DNA of 64,000 nucleotides from Trissonchulus latispiculum (GCA_030248195.1 JASAND010022070.1:1-64000), one strand, 5' to 3'. Counted from the first letter of the stretch, positions 32,155-44,171 are shown. The notes: a model not told the origin generated them from the sequence alone. Program-made: numbers and translations.

Positions 32155-32445
32155 GACTGAAATTGAAATTGAGCAAACTGACTGTAGTTTCGGACTGACT
32201 CTAGTTTCAGTCTTTACTCAAAACATGAATATGTGAATGTGTTAGGCAGCTTTTTCGCGAACACTTCGCAGTGGAAGCCTAAATAATCATTTTTATTATT
32301 TCTGACGGATAGGTAGAGACAGCTGTTTTTTGAGTGAACTAAAACTGAGACTCCGACTAAAGCTGAAACTGAAACTATTTTCGTTCACCGGTTGAAACTA
32401 TCTTGGACTGCCGACTGAAACTAAAACTGAAACTTAGATCGTCTA
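32155..32445. repeat. Duplicated segment continued, with CTGAAA-like tracts
   Basis: GTCTTTACTCAAAACATGAA and AGTGGAAGCCTAAATAATCA match 49850-49955. TTTCTGACGGATAG through CTATCTTGGACTGC matches 54178-54275. Confidence 0.7.
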
Positions 32446-32551
32446 CTTAAGGTGCTGGTATCCTTTTGTGCAGTGCTTTTGTGGTAATTTTTTGAAACGC
32501 TATAACTTTCGCAATTTTGGGAGTTGGAAAGAGCTTTATACATCGTTTTAA
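32446..32551 (-). repeat. Solo end of a CTTAAGGTGCTGGTATC-family element
   Basis: CTTAAGGTGCTGGTATCC and the following ~95 bp are the reverse complement of 8618-8722. The remainder is absent. Confidence 0.8.
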
Positions 32552-35075
32552 TCACAAGTTTCAGCCTACCACCCCCAAACAGATCCAACGATAGATACTG
32601 ATTTGGCTAATACACACAATAAATGTGACAGATAACCGGTTTTACCGTGTTGGAGCGAGTCTTCAGGGGCCTCGCAGATTATCATCCAATCAAGATCCTA
32701 ACTACCTAGTCAAGAACAGATCACTTACTAAACTTTGAGATCTGTTCTTGATTTCTAGAAGTTCTTTGATGTCTTTGAGGGTTTCAGGGAAACCTGGGGT
32801 TTCAGGTGGTCCCCTAGGGTCTCAATTTCGACGAAAACAACCCCATTAAGTTAAGAAATTGAGCATACAGAAATCGCCCAAATCCCCTCTAACAAAGACC
32901 CATTTTTCTTAGATTCAATAAATCAGAATTTCCCTGTTTTGCAGATTTATGAAAAGATTCATCAAATTGCCTAAATTCCTTGGTCCACATCTTAGGAATA
33001 GTTCAAACATCCACAGACAAAAACTCCATTAGACCACAAAGCCACAAGGAAATCAACAAACCACAAGGACCCCTTTCTCAAACTAATACGGAGTATCAAA
33101 CAAAGAAACGCATTCAACCATTCGAAACGGATAAAGGCAACACAAACTTGATTAGCAGCCTATACAGATACAAAATCATTGCAGGTCAGTTGAAACACAG
33201 TACAGTCATTGCGAAATTCATTAATGTAAAAGCAAAGCGGTGCTACAAAACTGTCACAAACCAGTAGTCACGCAAAAATTGTCCAAGCAGTAGCAGTGAA
33301 AAATTAGCAAAGCGATGCATTAGCTCATTCTCAATCAAATCCGACGATCAACCTAACGAGTAACTCGGTCAAACTCAACCCTACCCTTCACATTCTCCAC
33401 AACAAAAAATGGGGTAGAGTTCAACCACCCGGTGCAAACAGAAATAAAGAGGTGCAGATACAATAGTAGGGTGAGGTAGCAGACATCCATAGGGAAAATG
33501 TACAGTGCAAAACAGACAGCAGGTATGTACATACAGTGTAAAGTCATAGCATATGTGCAAAGCAGTGTAGAAGTCAAGCATTGTAAACAAGGTTAAGAAA
33601 TAGCAAAACATATTTACAGCAATGAAGGATGGTGATGCTGATGATGGTAGAACGACGGTGGCAGTGTAGAGTAAAGGTAGAACGCAGTCAGAACAGTGAA
33701 GAGCAGCTCGTGTCGTACCAGGTAGCATGCAGGGATCGGAGTTGAATCGCATTAGCTGAGGCAAGGTCCATACAGTCTAAGAGGGGTGTTGCTGCAGAGG
33801 CAGGGTAAAGCAGCTGTAGCAGAATTCACACAGTTTATGACGGAGAGGAACAGCGGCGACAGATGGGAGAGGTGGAGTTCCACTGTGGAAAGTATCCATT
33901 CAGTCTATGGGTACAGATGAGCAGTGAGTGGGTGGCCTGCGGCTGTAATGGCCAGCAGTGGTGGAGATCGGGAACGACCATGACGTGGTGTGGTGACACT
34001 GGCAATTGAGCAACTGTGGAGCCATCATCGATCATCAATAGTTGGACTGTACAGGTAAAAGAATGAAAAACTAGCCACTGTTAGGAAACAGCCTGAAACA
34101 TTTGAAAGACAAAATAAGTACCGATTTTACAGATAGTTGGTATTTCTCCAACTATCGTCAAACTATGCTTCGCTGGTAAATCGTATGGTAGCTATTTCTC
34201 AGCAAGCTTCTATGTTTCTACGTACACCAGTATTAGCTTTTATCATTTAAGTTCAAACAGTTTAAATGTTCTCTATTAAGATACATTGCTGCATAACGCA
34301 GAAATTCAGATCGCGCCACCACGAAATTATATTTCTCAGCCAACTATGGTTGCCAAAGTGGTGTCTCATGCTATCTTTAAAGCCTCCTTAAAAGAATTAT
34401 TCAGTAAACAGCGAAAATAATCAATTAAAACAGCAAACAACCAAATCGTGGGTCAGTAGATTGATATGGGACTAGGTATCCGTATGAGGTAAGTGGCGGT
34501 GTTAGCGGTGAGTACTCGTCCAGTGCAGTGAAGCTAAAATTGGTACAGACAAGCACAGGGCGGACAGTGATTACTAATCCCAAGTTTATTCTTGCAGTGG
34601 GGAAACTAATGTGTGGAGGACGGCTTCGTTTAATTATTCCTTGAGAGATTAAATTTGTTTATAGCGTTACAGGGGCTGGGTTCAGTTGCGTATCAATTAA
34701 CCTGTCTGTTTCACATCTTCATTATCCCAGTATGTCTCTAGACCAATCAAGCTAGGGACCAGCGTGCAAGCATGCAGGACACAACAGAACCGACATACAA
34801 AACAGGGGACATCAACAGAAACAGGCTAACATGCAGTGCAGCCGAGAACTATACAAAAACGTCATGCAAAACCGAAAACACCAGTGCACAGAGATGAAAA
34901 CTCATGCTCCCAAACCGAACCGAACAGAATATTAATTATGTTCCGATACCGTGGGTCTTGAACGCGATACAAACCAACTTTGTGTAGTTCAACCTTCATC
35001 TAGAATTTTCAGGCATAACCATCAGTTCAAACTAAACTTCTGCCGGCAAACTAAAAATTCGTCGAACGAAACACA
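32552..35075. other. No gene recognised
   Basis: Minus-strand ORFs such as 33381-33764 are Cys/Leu-rich without domain resemblance. If the element on its right (35.1-38.0 kb) has a 3' LTR, it should lie here, but I could not see a paired repeat. Confidence 0.35.
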
Positions 35076-35750
35076 CTAAAACTTAGGATCGACGAGATCG
35101 TCTGGAAAATGACGGTGCATGCGGTGCAAATAAGGAAGAGTAAGGGCAATGCAGGCAGGCTGTTTGTAGGGAAACGGAATAGTGCCCCAGCTGCCGTTCA
35201 CATGCAAAATGATAACCTTAGGGGGCATGCACATGCGGTTAGGACAATGGAACTGAACATCGACAGCGGGCTTAACATAGGATTGCAAGTTAACCTTAGT
35301 CGGAAACGACTCAAACAGAACAGCATTGGGCAGCGTGTGAAACTTAAAGGGTATTCCATGCTAGGAAATGGAATACTTCCAAAAACAATCCGTGCACAAC
35401 AGCGTGCAAACCTCCAATACCTCCGGATCAAGCAGACGGATAGTTTTTCCTGGAGCAAACAACTCAGATGTTCCGGGGGCGACATAGATCCGCTGGGTGT
35501 GCAGGCATCTCCGCAACTCCGGAATCGGCGGAAACAATTCTCTTGAGGGTCCTCGCTGTTGAGGAGTGATCCACATGAGGGGGTCAGGACCAGGGTTATA
35601 CCGAAGAGTGTGGATGCCTTCATCCGCAAACACGCGCATCACCCGCCGACGTGGGGCAAGTTTAGGAGGGAGACGGGTCAGATCATCATTGCTCTCCTTG
35701 CCGGCAAACTTCTCCTGACCATTCAACCAAGCTAGGATCGGAACTGGCAT
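35076..35750 (-). pseudogene. Cys-motif ORF, second copy (frameshifted)
   Basis: It starts at the ATG at 35750 after an acceptor-like ACATTTTACAG, runs to about 35361, and continues after a frameshift near 35360 in another frame to 35076. It shares a block with the ORF at 35829-36458: ELF-x7-L-L-D-P-x4-V-x-T-x-L-C-x2-C-F-W, then H-G-I-P, then FHCPNRMC. The paired C-x2-C and C-P-N-x2-C could bind a metal ion. The family is not recognised. It lies 79 bp after the first copy. Confidence 0.5.
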
Positions 35751-35828
35751 ACTGAACTGTAAAATGTATCAAGAAACTTACAGGAATATTATGCGGTAAT
35801 AAAAGCTAGAGGAAATGTAAGTGGAGAC

Positions 35829-36458
35829 TTAACCTAAGGTATTAGGGGTATAGGGATCTTGTTCAACATTCATGCGCATACAGTAACTCAGAACATCACG
35901 CGGAATATATGGATGTAGGAAAGCAGGCAGTCCAAACAAAACTTCACCCACATCAGCACTCAAAACTTGCATGCCACGGCCATGCATCCATTCTTGCGAT
36001 TCATGCAAAACAAGTACACAAACAGATTGACAACGGACATTTGGACAACGAAAAATACCTCCACCAGACGAGGGGACATTATCATGTAGGTAAGCCTTAG
36101 CGGGATGGGTGGATCGGCGGGCCTCAGCGGAAACAGGAAAAATGTGGACTGGTACTCCATGAAAACTGAAACCTACTCTCCAAAAACAATTAAGGCATAG
36201 GAAAGTGCTAACCTGCGCAATTTGCGGATCGACTAAATGAACTCTGCTATTTTCCTTAAACAATTCCGGATGGCGTGGATCAGTGTAGACATCTAACGTG
36301 CCGGGGAGCATCACAAGACCAAAGGGCATTTCACAAGGCACGCGTAGGGGACCTTGAAACTCAAGCGGGCAAACTAGGCTAAAGGGTGCGGTCAAGGCAG
36401 GATCTTCATGTACAGAATCGGGCTCGGGCGCGATGACTAAGGGAAGCTTGGGAGCCAT
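35829..36458 (-). CDS. Cys-motif ORF, first copy, unknown function
   Basis: A 209-residue ORF beginning MAPKLPLV. Middle: HPELFKENSRVHLVDPQIAQ, then VSTFLCLNCFW, HGVPVHIFP and IFRCPNVRCQS. The order L-C-x2-C-F-W ... H-G-V-P ... C-P-N-x2-C is repeated in the ORF downstream, so it is under shared descent and was probably a real domain, perhaps zinc-binding. There is no signal peptide or TM helix. It starts 130 bp after the RT-RNase H ORF, with a CTTGTCTTGTCTTTAG acceptor-like tract in between, suggesting a spliced or downstream ORF of the same unit. I do not recognise the family. Confidence 0.55.
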   Translation of the reverse strand: MAPKLPLVIAPEPDSVHEDPALTAPFSLVCPLEFQGPLRVPCEMPFGLVMLPGTLDVYTDPRHPELFKENSRVHLVDPQIAQVSTFLCLNCFWRVGFSFHGVPVHIFPVSAEARRSTHPAKAYLHDNVPSSGGGIFRCPNVRCQSVCVLVLHESQEWMHGRGMQVLSADVGEVLFGLPAFLHPYIPRDVLSYCMRMNVEQDPYTPNTLG

Positions 36459-36589
36459 CTAATCAAGTATTCCTAAAGACAAGACAAGGGGATTCAGGAC
36501 AACTGGGAAACGGGATGAAATCCCGGTTACATTCTTGTAGACTATGACACAGGGGCATACATATCTAGCATCACCCCACACACATTACA

Positions 36590-37441
36590 TCATTCACTCA
36601 TGCTCAGCAGACGATCATATTGATAACCTAGGAAATTGGGCAAATACATAAGAGCATCCTCCAACATAGGCTGTAAAGTTTGTAACTTAGCCCAAGATTT
36701 AGGGTTCAAAGAAACGTTAGAATTATCTCGCACGGCATGATGAAAAACATCATTGAAAATAGCTGTGGTCGGATCAATTCGTTTCGAACGGCCAATTTCA
36801 GGAGAGTCATCTCTAGGCTTTTCATAAACTTTGCTCGGATAGTCTAAATCTAGCATACGTGGTCGCGAAACTGGTTTTCTCTCCTGCTCATCTTCACTTG
36901 ATTCTGAGCTAGAAATTTTTCGCAGTCCTCTCAATTTTGGTTGTTTTTCAGGGGATGGTTGACTTTGTTCCTCATCTGAATCACTGGAGCTAGAGGGTTG
37001 TGAAATTTTCGAGACCTTGGATCGAACAGCTGGTGGACCCTTTTTTGCTCTCAATTTGTTAACAACAGCAATGTTAGGGTCTCGAGCCCGTCGGGCTTGT
37101 CCACGGACAATAACCGAATTTATGTGAGCGACTAGCTCCTCACTCTCATCCTGATAAATTTGCACACATTTTCTGTCATTTTCCTGCTCATCACCTAGCA
37201 ATCCTTTTGCAATATCAGCGAACAATGAATTCCTAGAAAGTCCATCTGCGTTCCTAAGTTGCGGATTATTTCGATGCTTGATTTCAAAGTCATACTCAGA
37301 AAACGTCATTTGCCAGCGAGCTAATCGGGAATTTCGAGGCGGATGCTTCATTAGCCAACGCAAAGCAGAATGGTCAGTGAACAAGCTAAAAGGGGGTCCA
37401 CCATAAAGATAATGACGAAAATGTTCGATTCCGAATTTCAT
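36590..37441 (-). CDS. RNase H C-terminal part plus Ser/Glu-rich tail
   Basis: 283 residues. Residues 1-70 are the end of an RNase H domain (HFRHYL, TDHSALRWLM, DGLSRN). Residues 100-200 are acidic and serine-rich with two SSSxS-D/E clusters, and the rest is an unrecognised C-terminus ending LPNFLGYQYDRLLSMSE. In Ty3/gypsy elements integrase should follow within this polyprotein; here a stop is met instead. The tail has no homologue that I know of. Confidence 0.7.
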   Translation of the reverse strand: MKFGIEHFRHYLYGGPPFSLFTDHSALRWLMKHPPRNSRLARWQMTFSEYDFEIKHRNNPQLRNADGLSRNSLFADIAKGLLGDEQENDRKCVQIYQDESEELVAHINSVIVRGQARRARDPNIAVVNKLRAKKGPPAVRSKVSKISQPSSSSDSDEEQSQPSPEKQPKLRGLRKISSSESSEDEQERKPVSRPRMLDLDYPSKVYEKPRDDSPEIGRSKRIDPTTAIFNDVFHHAVRDNSNVSLNPKSWAKLQTLQPMLEDALMYLPNFLGYQYDRLLSMSE

Positions 37442-38034
37442 AGCTAAACATTCTTTATGATGAGCAGAATAATTTCGCTTGTACTTTTTTTAAAGATCGG
37501 GCAGCGTATGCAACAGGGTGGTATTTACCGTCGTCCTGTTCCTGCGATAGAACAGCACCCAATGCCAAATCGGAAGCGTCAGTATGGAGAATATAACCTT
37601 TAGCGAGATCAGGGTGTGCTAGTACGGGTGCTTCGACCAAACTCTTTTTGAGAAGCGCAAACGATTGCTGATGCGTATTATTCCAAACAAAACGTACACC
37701 TTTCTTTTTGAGAGAGTGGAGCAACTAGATGTGCAAAACCTTTGATAAACTTTGCGTAATAAGCACACATTCCTAAAAAACTTTCCACGTCCTTAATGGT
37801 TTTGGGTACGGCCAGATCACGTATTGCTTGAATCCGTTCCTTAAGGGGTTCGACCCCTTGCTCTGAAATGATGTGTCCTAGATAGGTGACGGATTTCTTC
37901 AGAAAATGGCATTTTCCAGGATTCATTTTCAAGTCAGCAGCACGCAATCGATCGAAAACCTCTTGCATAATTTCCAAATGTTCCTCAAAAGTTTTTGAAA
38001 AGATCAAAATATCGTCGATGTAAATGATACACTT
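36590..38034 (-). mobile_element. pol: Ty3/gypsy-like RT-RNase H block without visible integrase
   Basis: Reads down from the RT catalytic box IIYIDDILIFS at about 38027, followed by HLEIMQEVFDRL, KCHFLKKSVTYLGHIIS and FLGMCAYYAKFI (RT palm/thumb). RNase H follows: HTDASDLALGAVLSQ, then KECLAMKFGIEHFRHYL, FTDHSALRWL and NADGLSRN. Two frameshifts, near 37712 and near 37487 (an A7 run), split it into three ORFs. Everything of RT before the YIDD box is missing; the sequence breaks at about 38034. After RNase H the frame continues ~200 residues as a Ser/Glu-rich tail (SSSSDSDEEQ) and stops at 36590; no HHCC or DDE integrase motif follows. Confidence 0.85.
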
Positions 38035-38094
38035 TTTTCACTGTAAATCGCCTAGAATTCTTTCCATGCAACGCTACCCTTCACATATATACCA

Positions 38095-38608
38095 AAAATT
38101 TTTGAACATCGATTTCTCAAAACTGTAGAATCGGCCAAAATATGAAGGACATGTGGGCCGAGGGACATTTTTTTGGATTTGGCTCAACAAGTCTCAGTAC
38201 TCCAAAAAATCCGGCAAATGAGCGATGACACGAAATTTCGCAACTTTCTATTCAGTTTTCTCACAACTGGAGCTGTCTTAGCTCAAACCAAGAAAACTGA
38301 CCCTCCGCAATAGGGCGAATTTTCATTCAGCCAAAAATCACGCGAATTCATTGGGCAGTTTTTGAGAAATCAATGTTCAAAACAAAATAATCGCAATTTT
38401 GCCAAAATGGTTTTTCGGCGAATTCCCTAGCTTAAAGCAACGAACTCCAAAGAATAGGTATTGATAAAATGCGCAATTGGCCAGTGTATTGATTGAGTAT
38501 AAATAAGCCGAAATTGTCTGTAAGATTTGGCAGTAATTTTGAAAAAACTGATTTCGTGAAAATTGGCCATTTTTGGTCGCTAGCTAGCTAGCTTTTACAC
38601 GTGTTTAA

Positions 38609-38696
<88 letters not shown>

Positions 38697-39372
38697 TTAT
38701 ATGTATATATACACATATATATGCATATATACACACACACGCATATATATATATAGGGACTAGGGACTGTTGACTGGTTTGCTGGCTATATCTTTAACAT
38801 TAGAGTTAGCCAGTCTAAGCCAGTCAACTTTGATAGTCCCATTATTTTTAACACTAGATTTAGCCAGTCAACTGCGACTGGCTAATTTTTAAATAATCTT
38901 TGTGTACAAAATTTATTTTGCTAGACGCACTATAATGTAAAAGAGGATATGTTATTCAAATTAACTGACACGCTATTGCTCGACGTACTATAATGTAAAA
39001 AGAAATGTGTTATGCACAGTAACTGACTGGGTAGTGCGATACGCACTAAAAGAAAAGCCCATTTTTTGACCCCAAAAATCGTTTTTGGCTTATACCGACT
39101 TAACCATTAGAGGTAGCTCAAAAGTTGTAGAAGCATGAATGTTCATTTTGGTACCCTCTTTTCAGCCATAACAACCAATGCGGTGTAGCGACTACGTACT
39201 GAGAGAATAAGGGCAAAAACCAAAACTTTCTTATCTTTAAACCTAAAAATACGGGACTGGTCCCAGAATGTTAAAGAGCACGAAAATAAGGTATTTGGAA
39301 AGTTTCATCCACTTTCATAAAGAATTGAAGCTTGTAGGGCCGAATTTACACAAAGCGGTACCAGCACCTTAA
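38095..39372 (-). mobile_element. CTTAAGGTGCTGGTATC-family element, second large copy
   Basis: Reverse-oriented relative to 7709-8722 and closely similar to it. The right end GGTACCAGCACCTTAA is intact; the left ~230 bp of the family are lost. Between about 38580 and 39055 it carries foreign sequence: an (AT)n run, TATATGTATATATACACA repeats, AGCCAGTCAACT repeats and a tandem CGYACTATAATGTAAAA unit. Confidence 0.8.
38610..38760. repeat. (AT)n microsatellite and flanking TATACACA repeat
   Basis: About 84 nt of pure alternating AT, then degenerate ATATGTATATACAC units. Confidence 0.95.
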
Positions 39373-39420
39373 ACAACGCAACAAGTACGCACTCTTGGTG
39401 CAAGAAGAACTCCAAATTTA

Positions 39421-39488
39421 GGGCCTCGGTTCGGATTCGAACGCAGGACATTCGGATTAACGCTACGATCGCTGTGCCGTTAGAGCCC
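39421..39488 (-). repeat. tRNA-derived SINE head
   Basis: The minus strand reads GGGCTCTAACGGCACAGCG with a B box GTTCGAATCC. The ends GGGC/GCCC pair. The anticodon arm is degraded, so this is not a functional tRNA. Confidence 0.6.
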
Positions 39489-41277
39489 GAGGGAGCAAGC
39501 TTTTGGGCTAGCAAAAAATTTCTGTTAGAGCTCATTATTGACTTTATTATTATCAATTATCAATCTTTAACCATAAAATTACGTTCCGAGATCTTAAAAC
39601 GTTCTTGCAGTAGCTGTGACTCGCAACTAATGAATGAACACAGTGAGTGGAATGACCAAATAAAATTAATTTCCACCTACTTCCAGCTTGCATTTTCTAT
39701 GTATCTCCTTCCGTCATACTTAGTTCCGTGCCAAATCGAAGCTTCCGTAAAGTGTCTGTATTAGTTGTATAGAATTCACCCTTAGGTCTCACCAATAAAA
39801 CGGACAAACAAAATACACCGAGTGACGTACTATAAATAGTTTTAATTACTATACTTGAATTAAATACAAGGATAGTGCGTAATCATACATAAGTTCTAGT
39901 AACAAAGTGCTTGACTTAGAGAACGCTTGTCATATAAAAGTTTTAAATGAATCCAGAAAATGCAAAACAAACCTGCAAGATAATAACCAGCATACAATTA
40001 ACATTAACACGTTTTAATTATTGTAACACTGGTAGAAGTAATCTGAAACTACTAATACTAACTATTTTATTAACTATTTTATTAAACTAATTTCCTCGAA
40101 AATGACCATTTCCAGACCACCGAAATAGTTTCTGGCTTATACTGACTTGCCATAAAAATACCTCTAAGGTTGTAAACACAAAAATGATCATTTCAGCGGC
40201 ATGTTTTCAGCTATAACAACCATTCCGGTGTCCTGAATGCCCACTGGGGGACTATTGGCTAAAACAATTTTTTCCCTGAAAATTCTGGACCCATCCCAGA
40301 TAGCTAAAGACCACCAAAATAATACATTTGAAAGTTTGAAAATTTCACCATTTCCATTTTTTGAGAAATTAAAACCTCTAGAGCCAAATTTACGCAAAGC
40401 GATACCAACACTTTAAGAAACATGTTTTGCGAATTTCGTCCCATACTGAAGCAACTTAACTTGGTTCAAATGTGGTTTTATTCGACAAATTCGTGCTTAA
40501 TTTCAGTGTAGATATGTAGAAAACAATAAGGTAGTCATCCTTACTTTCTGAATACATTGGATACCGTTTATAGGTTGTAAGGGACGTGCTCAAAATTCTT
40601 GCCCTCTGAAAGCGCATATACGGGTTTAATATACGTAATTAAAGTATATTTTTCCTTAGATTTAAGCGCATATACGCTTCCTGGTATTTGCTGTGGTCTT
40701 ATTTGTGTTGGACCAACTTAATCAAAACATGGCCACGTTTGGCCACTTTTTTGGATAAGAAAGGCTGCTGCTTGTTGAAGAAAACGCAGTAGGCAAAATT
40801 GCAAAAAGTTAGTATAAAGCTTTTTATGTGGAAGGAATCGTATTTTCCTTTGTTGCAAAGCATATATGCGGCTTCTGGGAAAGCGTATCAAAATTAACGC
40901 ATATACGCTTTGATTTTTGAGCACATCCCTAATTCGAATGGAAAACGAACGTTTAATTACACATTTTCAACTGTGAATTTTGACGTGCACGGAGCGCACG
41001 ATGCGCACGATCGAAGTGAAAATAAAGGGTGATAGGCTAACGGACAGATTCAAGCTTTGATAAATAAGTAATCACGACTCATTCGAATTGGGCGGAACAT
41101 ACGTGCGCTTCGACATTGTAAATGCCTGTTACGTTGGAAGTATAAAGAACTTCAAAAATTGACATTAGGAGTAATTGATTGACACATTTCATTGGAATAA
41201 TTGTTTCATTTCATTACATGCAGGCAAAATCAGTTTTTCAGAAATTTATTTAAATTTTGAAATTTCTCAAACGAATT
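39489..41277. other. No gene; one element fragment
   Basis: 40100-40417 is a diverged, reverse-oriented end of the CTTAAGGTGCTGGTATC family (ends GATACCAACACTTTAAG). Nothing else is recognised; the repeated GCATATACG motif at 40613-40910 is of unknown meaning. Confidence 0.5.
40100..40417 (-). repeat. Fragment of CTTAAGGTGCTGGTATC-family element
   Basis: Similar to the reverse complement of 7709-8020; terminal CAAAGCGATACCAACACTTT corresponds to the family's TIR with a few substitutions. Confidence 0.65.
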
Positions 41278-42983
41278 TCAGTGTTCAAAGCTGATCGGCA
41301 AATCAATGGTTAGATCCAGCTGGAAATCTTTTCTGGCCTGGAAACCAACACCCTCTGTCGGATCCCAATCGGCCGGACCAACGTAGTCGTTTCGCGATCC
41401 ATCGATGGCAAAGGCTCGAGTCTGCACCTTCAAACCGATTCTGGATCCGTCAAATTTTGTAATCTGAAACAGAATGACAGTTGATGCAAAATTTAAAAAA
41501 ACAATTCCAGAAAAGCATCTCGAAACTCCTAGTCTATATAGATGTATTAAGATTTTGGTCCATGTTGTATCGATTATTATCGAAAACCTAGTTTAAAATC
41601 CTTTTTGCTTCAGCCTTGATCCAAGAGATCCAGTTTTTTTCTGCTGATGTGTAAGCTGTCGTTGATTTAAACTGATACCATAATCACGGCACGTTTTAAA
41701 ATGTCTTTACAAATCTCTCAGCTTGGTTCATCCATAGGGGATGGGAACATACGTTTTGCTTAAAATTATAATTCTTAGCAGATAGGTGCGCGAATGTGAA
41801 CTACTTTGAGGGCCAGTGGACGGAAAAATCCGATTTGCTTGTCTTCTTCTTCTTCCATTTTGTATATTACTCTACAGTAACCCTTATTTAAAATTAACGT
41901 AACGAAATACTACAACTTGAAGAGTTGTTACAATCATACCGTAACTCCTTCCTTGAATGAGGACACCGGAGTGAGTACGGTAACATCCCAGTAGGGAGGT
42001 GCTGCAAACCCGGTTGGATAGACATTGGTCAACGCAATACTGTCGAACTTTGATCTAACTTCGTCCAGTGTCGAACTTGCCGTTATTGGCTCTGTGAACA
42101 TCAAGCCAATCCTCTGCAGTCGGCCTTCGTTATTTCTGCAACAATAAATGCCAGGTCACAACATTTTTCTATGGCAAATGACGCTGCTGTTTCAAGAAAT
42201 ACCCCATAGAAGTTATTAATAAATTAATCAATTATTTGATTCAAGACATAATTAATGTATAAAGGAGCAATTTTATTTTATCGCTATTTATGGTTCGTTT
42301 AATATGCTAAAAAAACTTTTATAGGTAGTGAAAAACAATGATACCTAAGTTGGAACAGAGCAAATTTGTCAATTTGCTGAAGTTGTCTCGAGTTGTTTTT
42401 TAGGATCTGGCTACTTGCATTGTTCCGTTTTATTGACTTGTACTGTTTTTACTAGTTGACTACTTGTATTGGCTTTAACAATATTTCTACGAGAATAGGC
42501 TACCCTCTGTTGCGCACACAAGTGACAAACTTACACTATGAATGGACGGGCGAAACTAGGATGCGTCACTACAGCATGTTCGACTCAAAAATTGGGGTCT
42601 GAGGTATAGTTTTTATTGTATAGATTGGGTTAACTAGGCAAACACCCAGTTGCAATCGATAGCAGCTTACGTTTGAATTCGTTCCTAAACTGCACTAACA
42701 TTTTTGGAAGACGCTTTACCTATCAGACAACTAAAGTCATACTCATAGTTGAACAAATCATCATGAAGTTCGTGCAACTTCAGTCCGGTTCCTTCATCAT
42801 AAAGTGTCAGTGTTGCCACGGGATGCGCTTCAATCCAAGCCAGAGCATCGGCCTCAAGCTGATCTGCCTCGGCTATGCTGATTGGGGCTTCAGTTCCAAG
42901 GGGCTGAAATTCCTCAATTTCAGCGTTCACTGAAACAATATCAAAGGTTAGCTTTAAGTGGAAGCTATCCACATCATCTGCAG
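41278..42983 (-). CDS. Unidentified gene, three 3'-terminal exons
   Basis: Minus-strand exons 42743-42983, 41940-42135 and 41278-41463 join in phase: GA+A makes Glu, and the second junction is in phase 0. Splice sites are GTATGA...TTGTTGCAG and GTATGA...TTCTGTTTCAG; the first exon is preceded by a long pyrimidine tract ending CGTCAG. Together they give about 205 residues ending at TGA (41278-41280), with motifs DDVDSFHLKLTFDIVSVNAE, RLQRIGLMF, PPYWDVTVLTPV, VQTRAFAIDGSRNDYVG and FQLDLTIDLPISFEH. They are acidic, beta-strand-like and lack Cys clusters. I do not recognise the family. The 5' exons are not found; two TE insertions (43.16-44.88 kb) lie directly upstream. The protein-like composition and phase agreement argue for a real gene. 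Confidence 0.65.
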
Positions 42984-43158
42984 CTGACGAAACGATCAGA
43001 TAGAACGCGCAGTTGTGTGAGAGAGGAGAAGAGTCCAAGCTACAAAATGCATTTCATGACGTGAAACAGAATATGTTAATGGTGCTTCAGTGGAATGAGC
43101 TTAAACCAGAATTCGAATCCAATGTGTTCCAACTTCGAACGCACAATTGTATTGCACA

Positions 43159-44171
43159 CTTAAGGTGCTGGTTCGGATTCGTGTATTTTTGGGCTTTAAA
43201 AGCGCAATTGTCGTTGAAATGTATTCAAATTTGCTACAATTACATTATTTACCCTATAAAACATGTTAGAAAAGTCAGGGCTTGAAAATGTGAGTTTTGG
43301 AGAAATTAGCTTTATTCCGCCATAACTTGCACTGTGACCACCCTACATGGATGAACTTATAGTCATTCGAATCCTCTCACCAAGGCCTACAACTTTGCTC
43401 TTGAGAGTTTTCTTCGATTCCATAAGGTATAAGAGATAACAGCGAAAATTGATTTTCGAGGTCCAAAACCGGCCATTTTTCGAAAAATCAAATATTGCAA
43501 GATTTCGACAGCTTCAACAGCTCTGGTCCGTCGGTCAAGTATTGTTCATTTTTGTGGTCCTAAAGGACATCTTACGCCCAAAGGAGAGCTCTCTGCGGTA
43601 TCTCTGCCAGCGCACAGCAGCGGAAATGTGAAATTTTGAAAATCGCAACTAGATTGTTTTGAACACGGATTTCTCTCAACTCATGCAATCAATTAAAAAA
43701 CCGGCTTTACACATGTATTTTTGAGACAATTGCCGAGGGCTATATTTCATGGTTTTGCATTTTGACTTTCAGTTCGAGAGAAATAAGCGTCCAAACGCGA
43801 AAATTTTGACGAAAATCGGACCAAATTTACGTTTTTCTCAAAATCTTGAGCTTCTTTACTCGTTAAACAATTTCGGAAAAATAGCCCTCGGGAAGACGTT
43901 TCTTTTGAAGCCTGAACTGGTCGCTTTTCGTGAGTTTTCCCACACTTCGAGAAATCCATGTTCAAAAACTGTTTTCATGTTATTGCAAGCCGTTGTTGAA
44001 ATATTATGTTGTTCAAGCCGAAGAGTTGAAATGAGACAGTTATACTGTACCTAGTTGTAACAAGCACATTCTAAGCTTTAAAATGATATAAAAATTATTG
44101 TTGAACTCCAAAAATTGAGCAAATTACAGTCTTTCAAAATTTGCTGCAAATACCCGAACCAGCACCTTAAG
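43159..44171. mobile_element. TIR element, CTTAAGGTGCTGGTTCGG family
   Basis: Perfect 18-bp TIR CTTAAGGTGCTGGTTCGG at both ends, about 1.01 kb, no coding capacity. The first 13 bases are shared with the CTTAAGGTGCTGGTATC family, but the interiors are different. A reverse, partial relative is at 46.8-47.39 kb. Confidence 0.85.

Noticed and set aside
33381..33764. 127-residue Cys/Leu-rich ORF (minus)
   Set aside because: No family resemblance and a shorter ORF overlaps it in another frame; likely chance.
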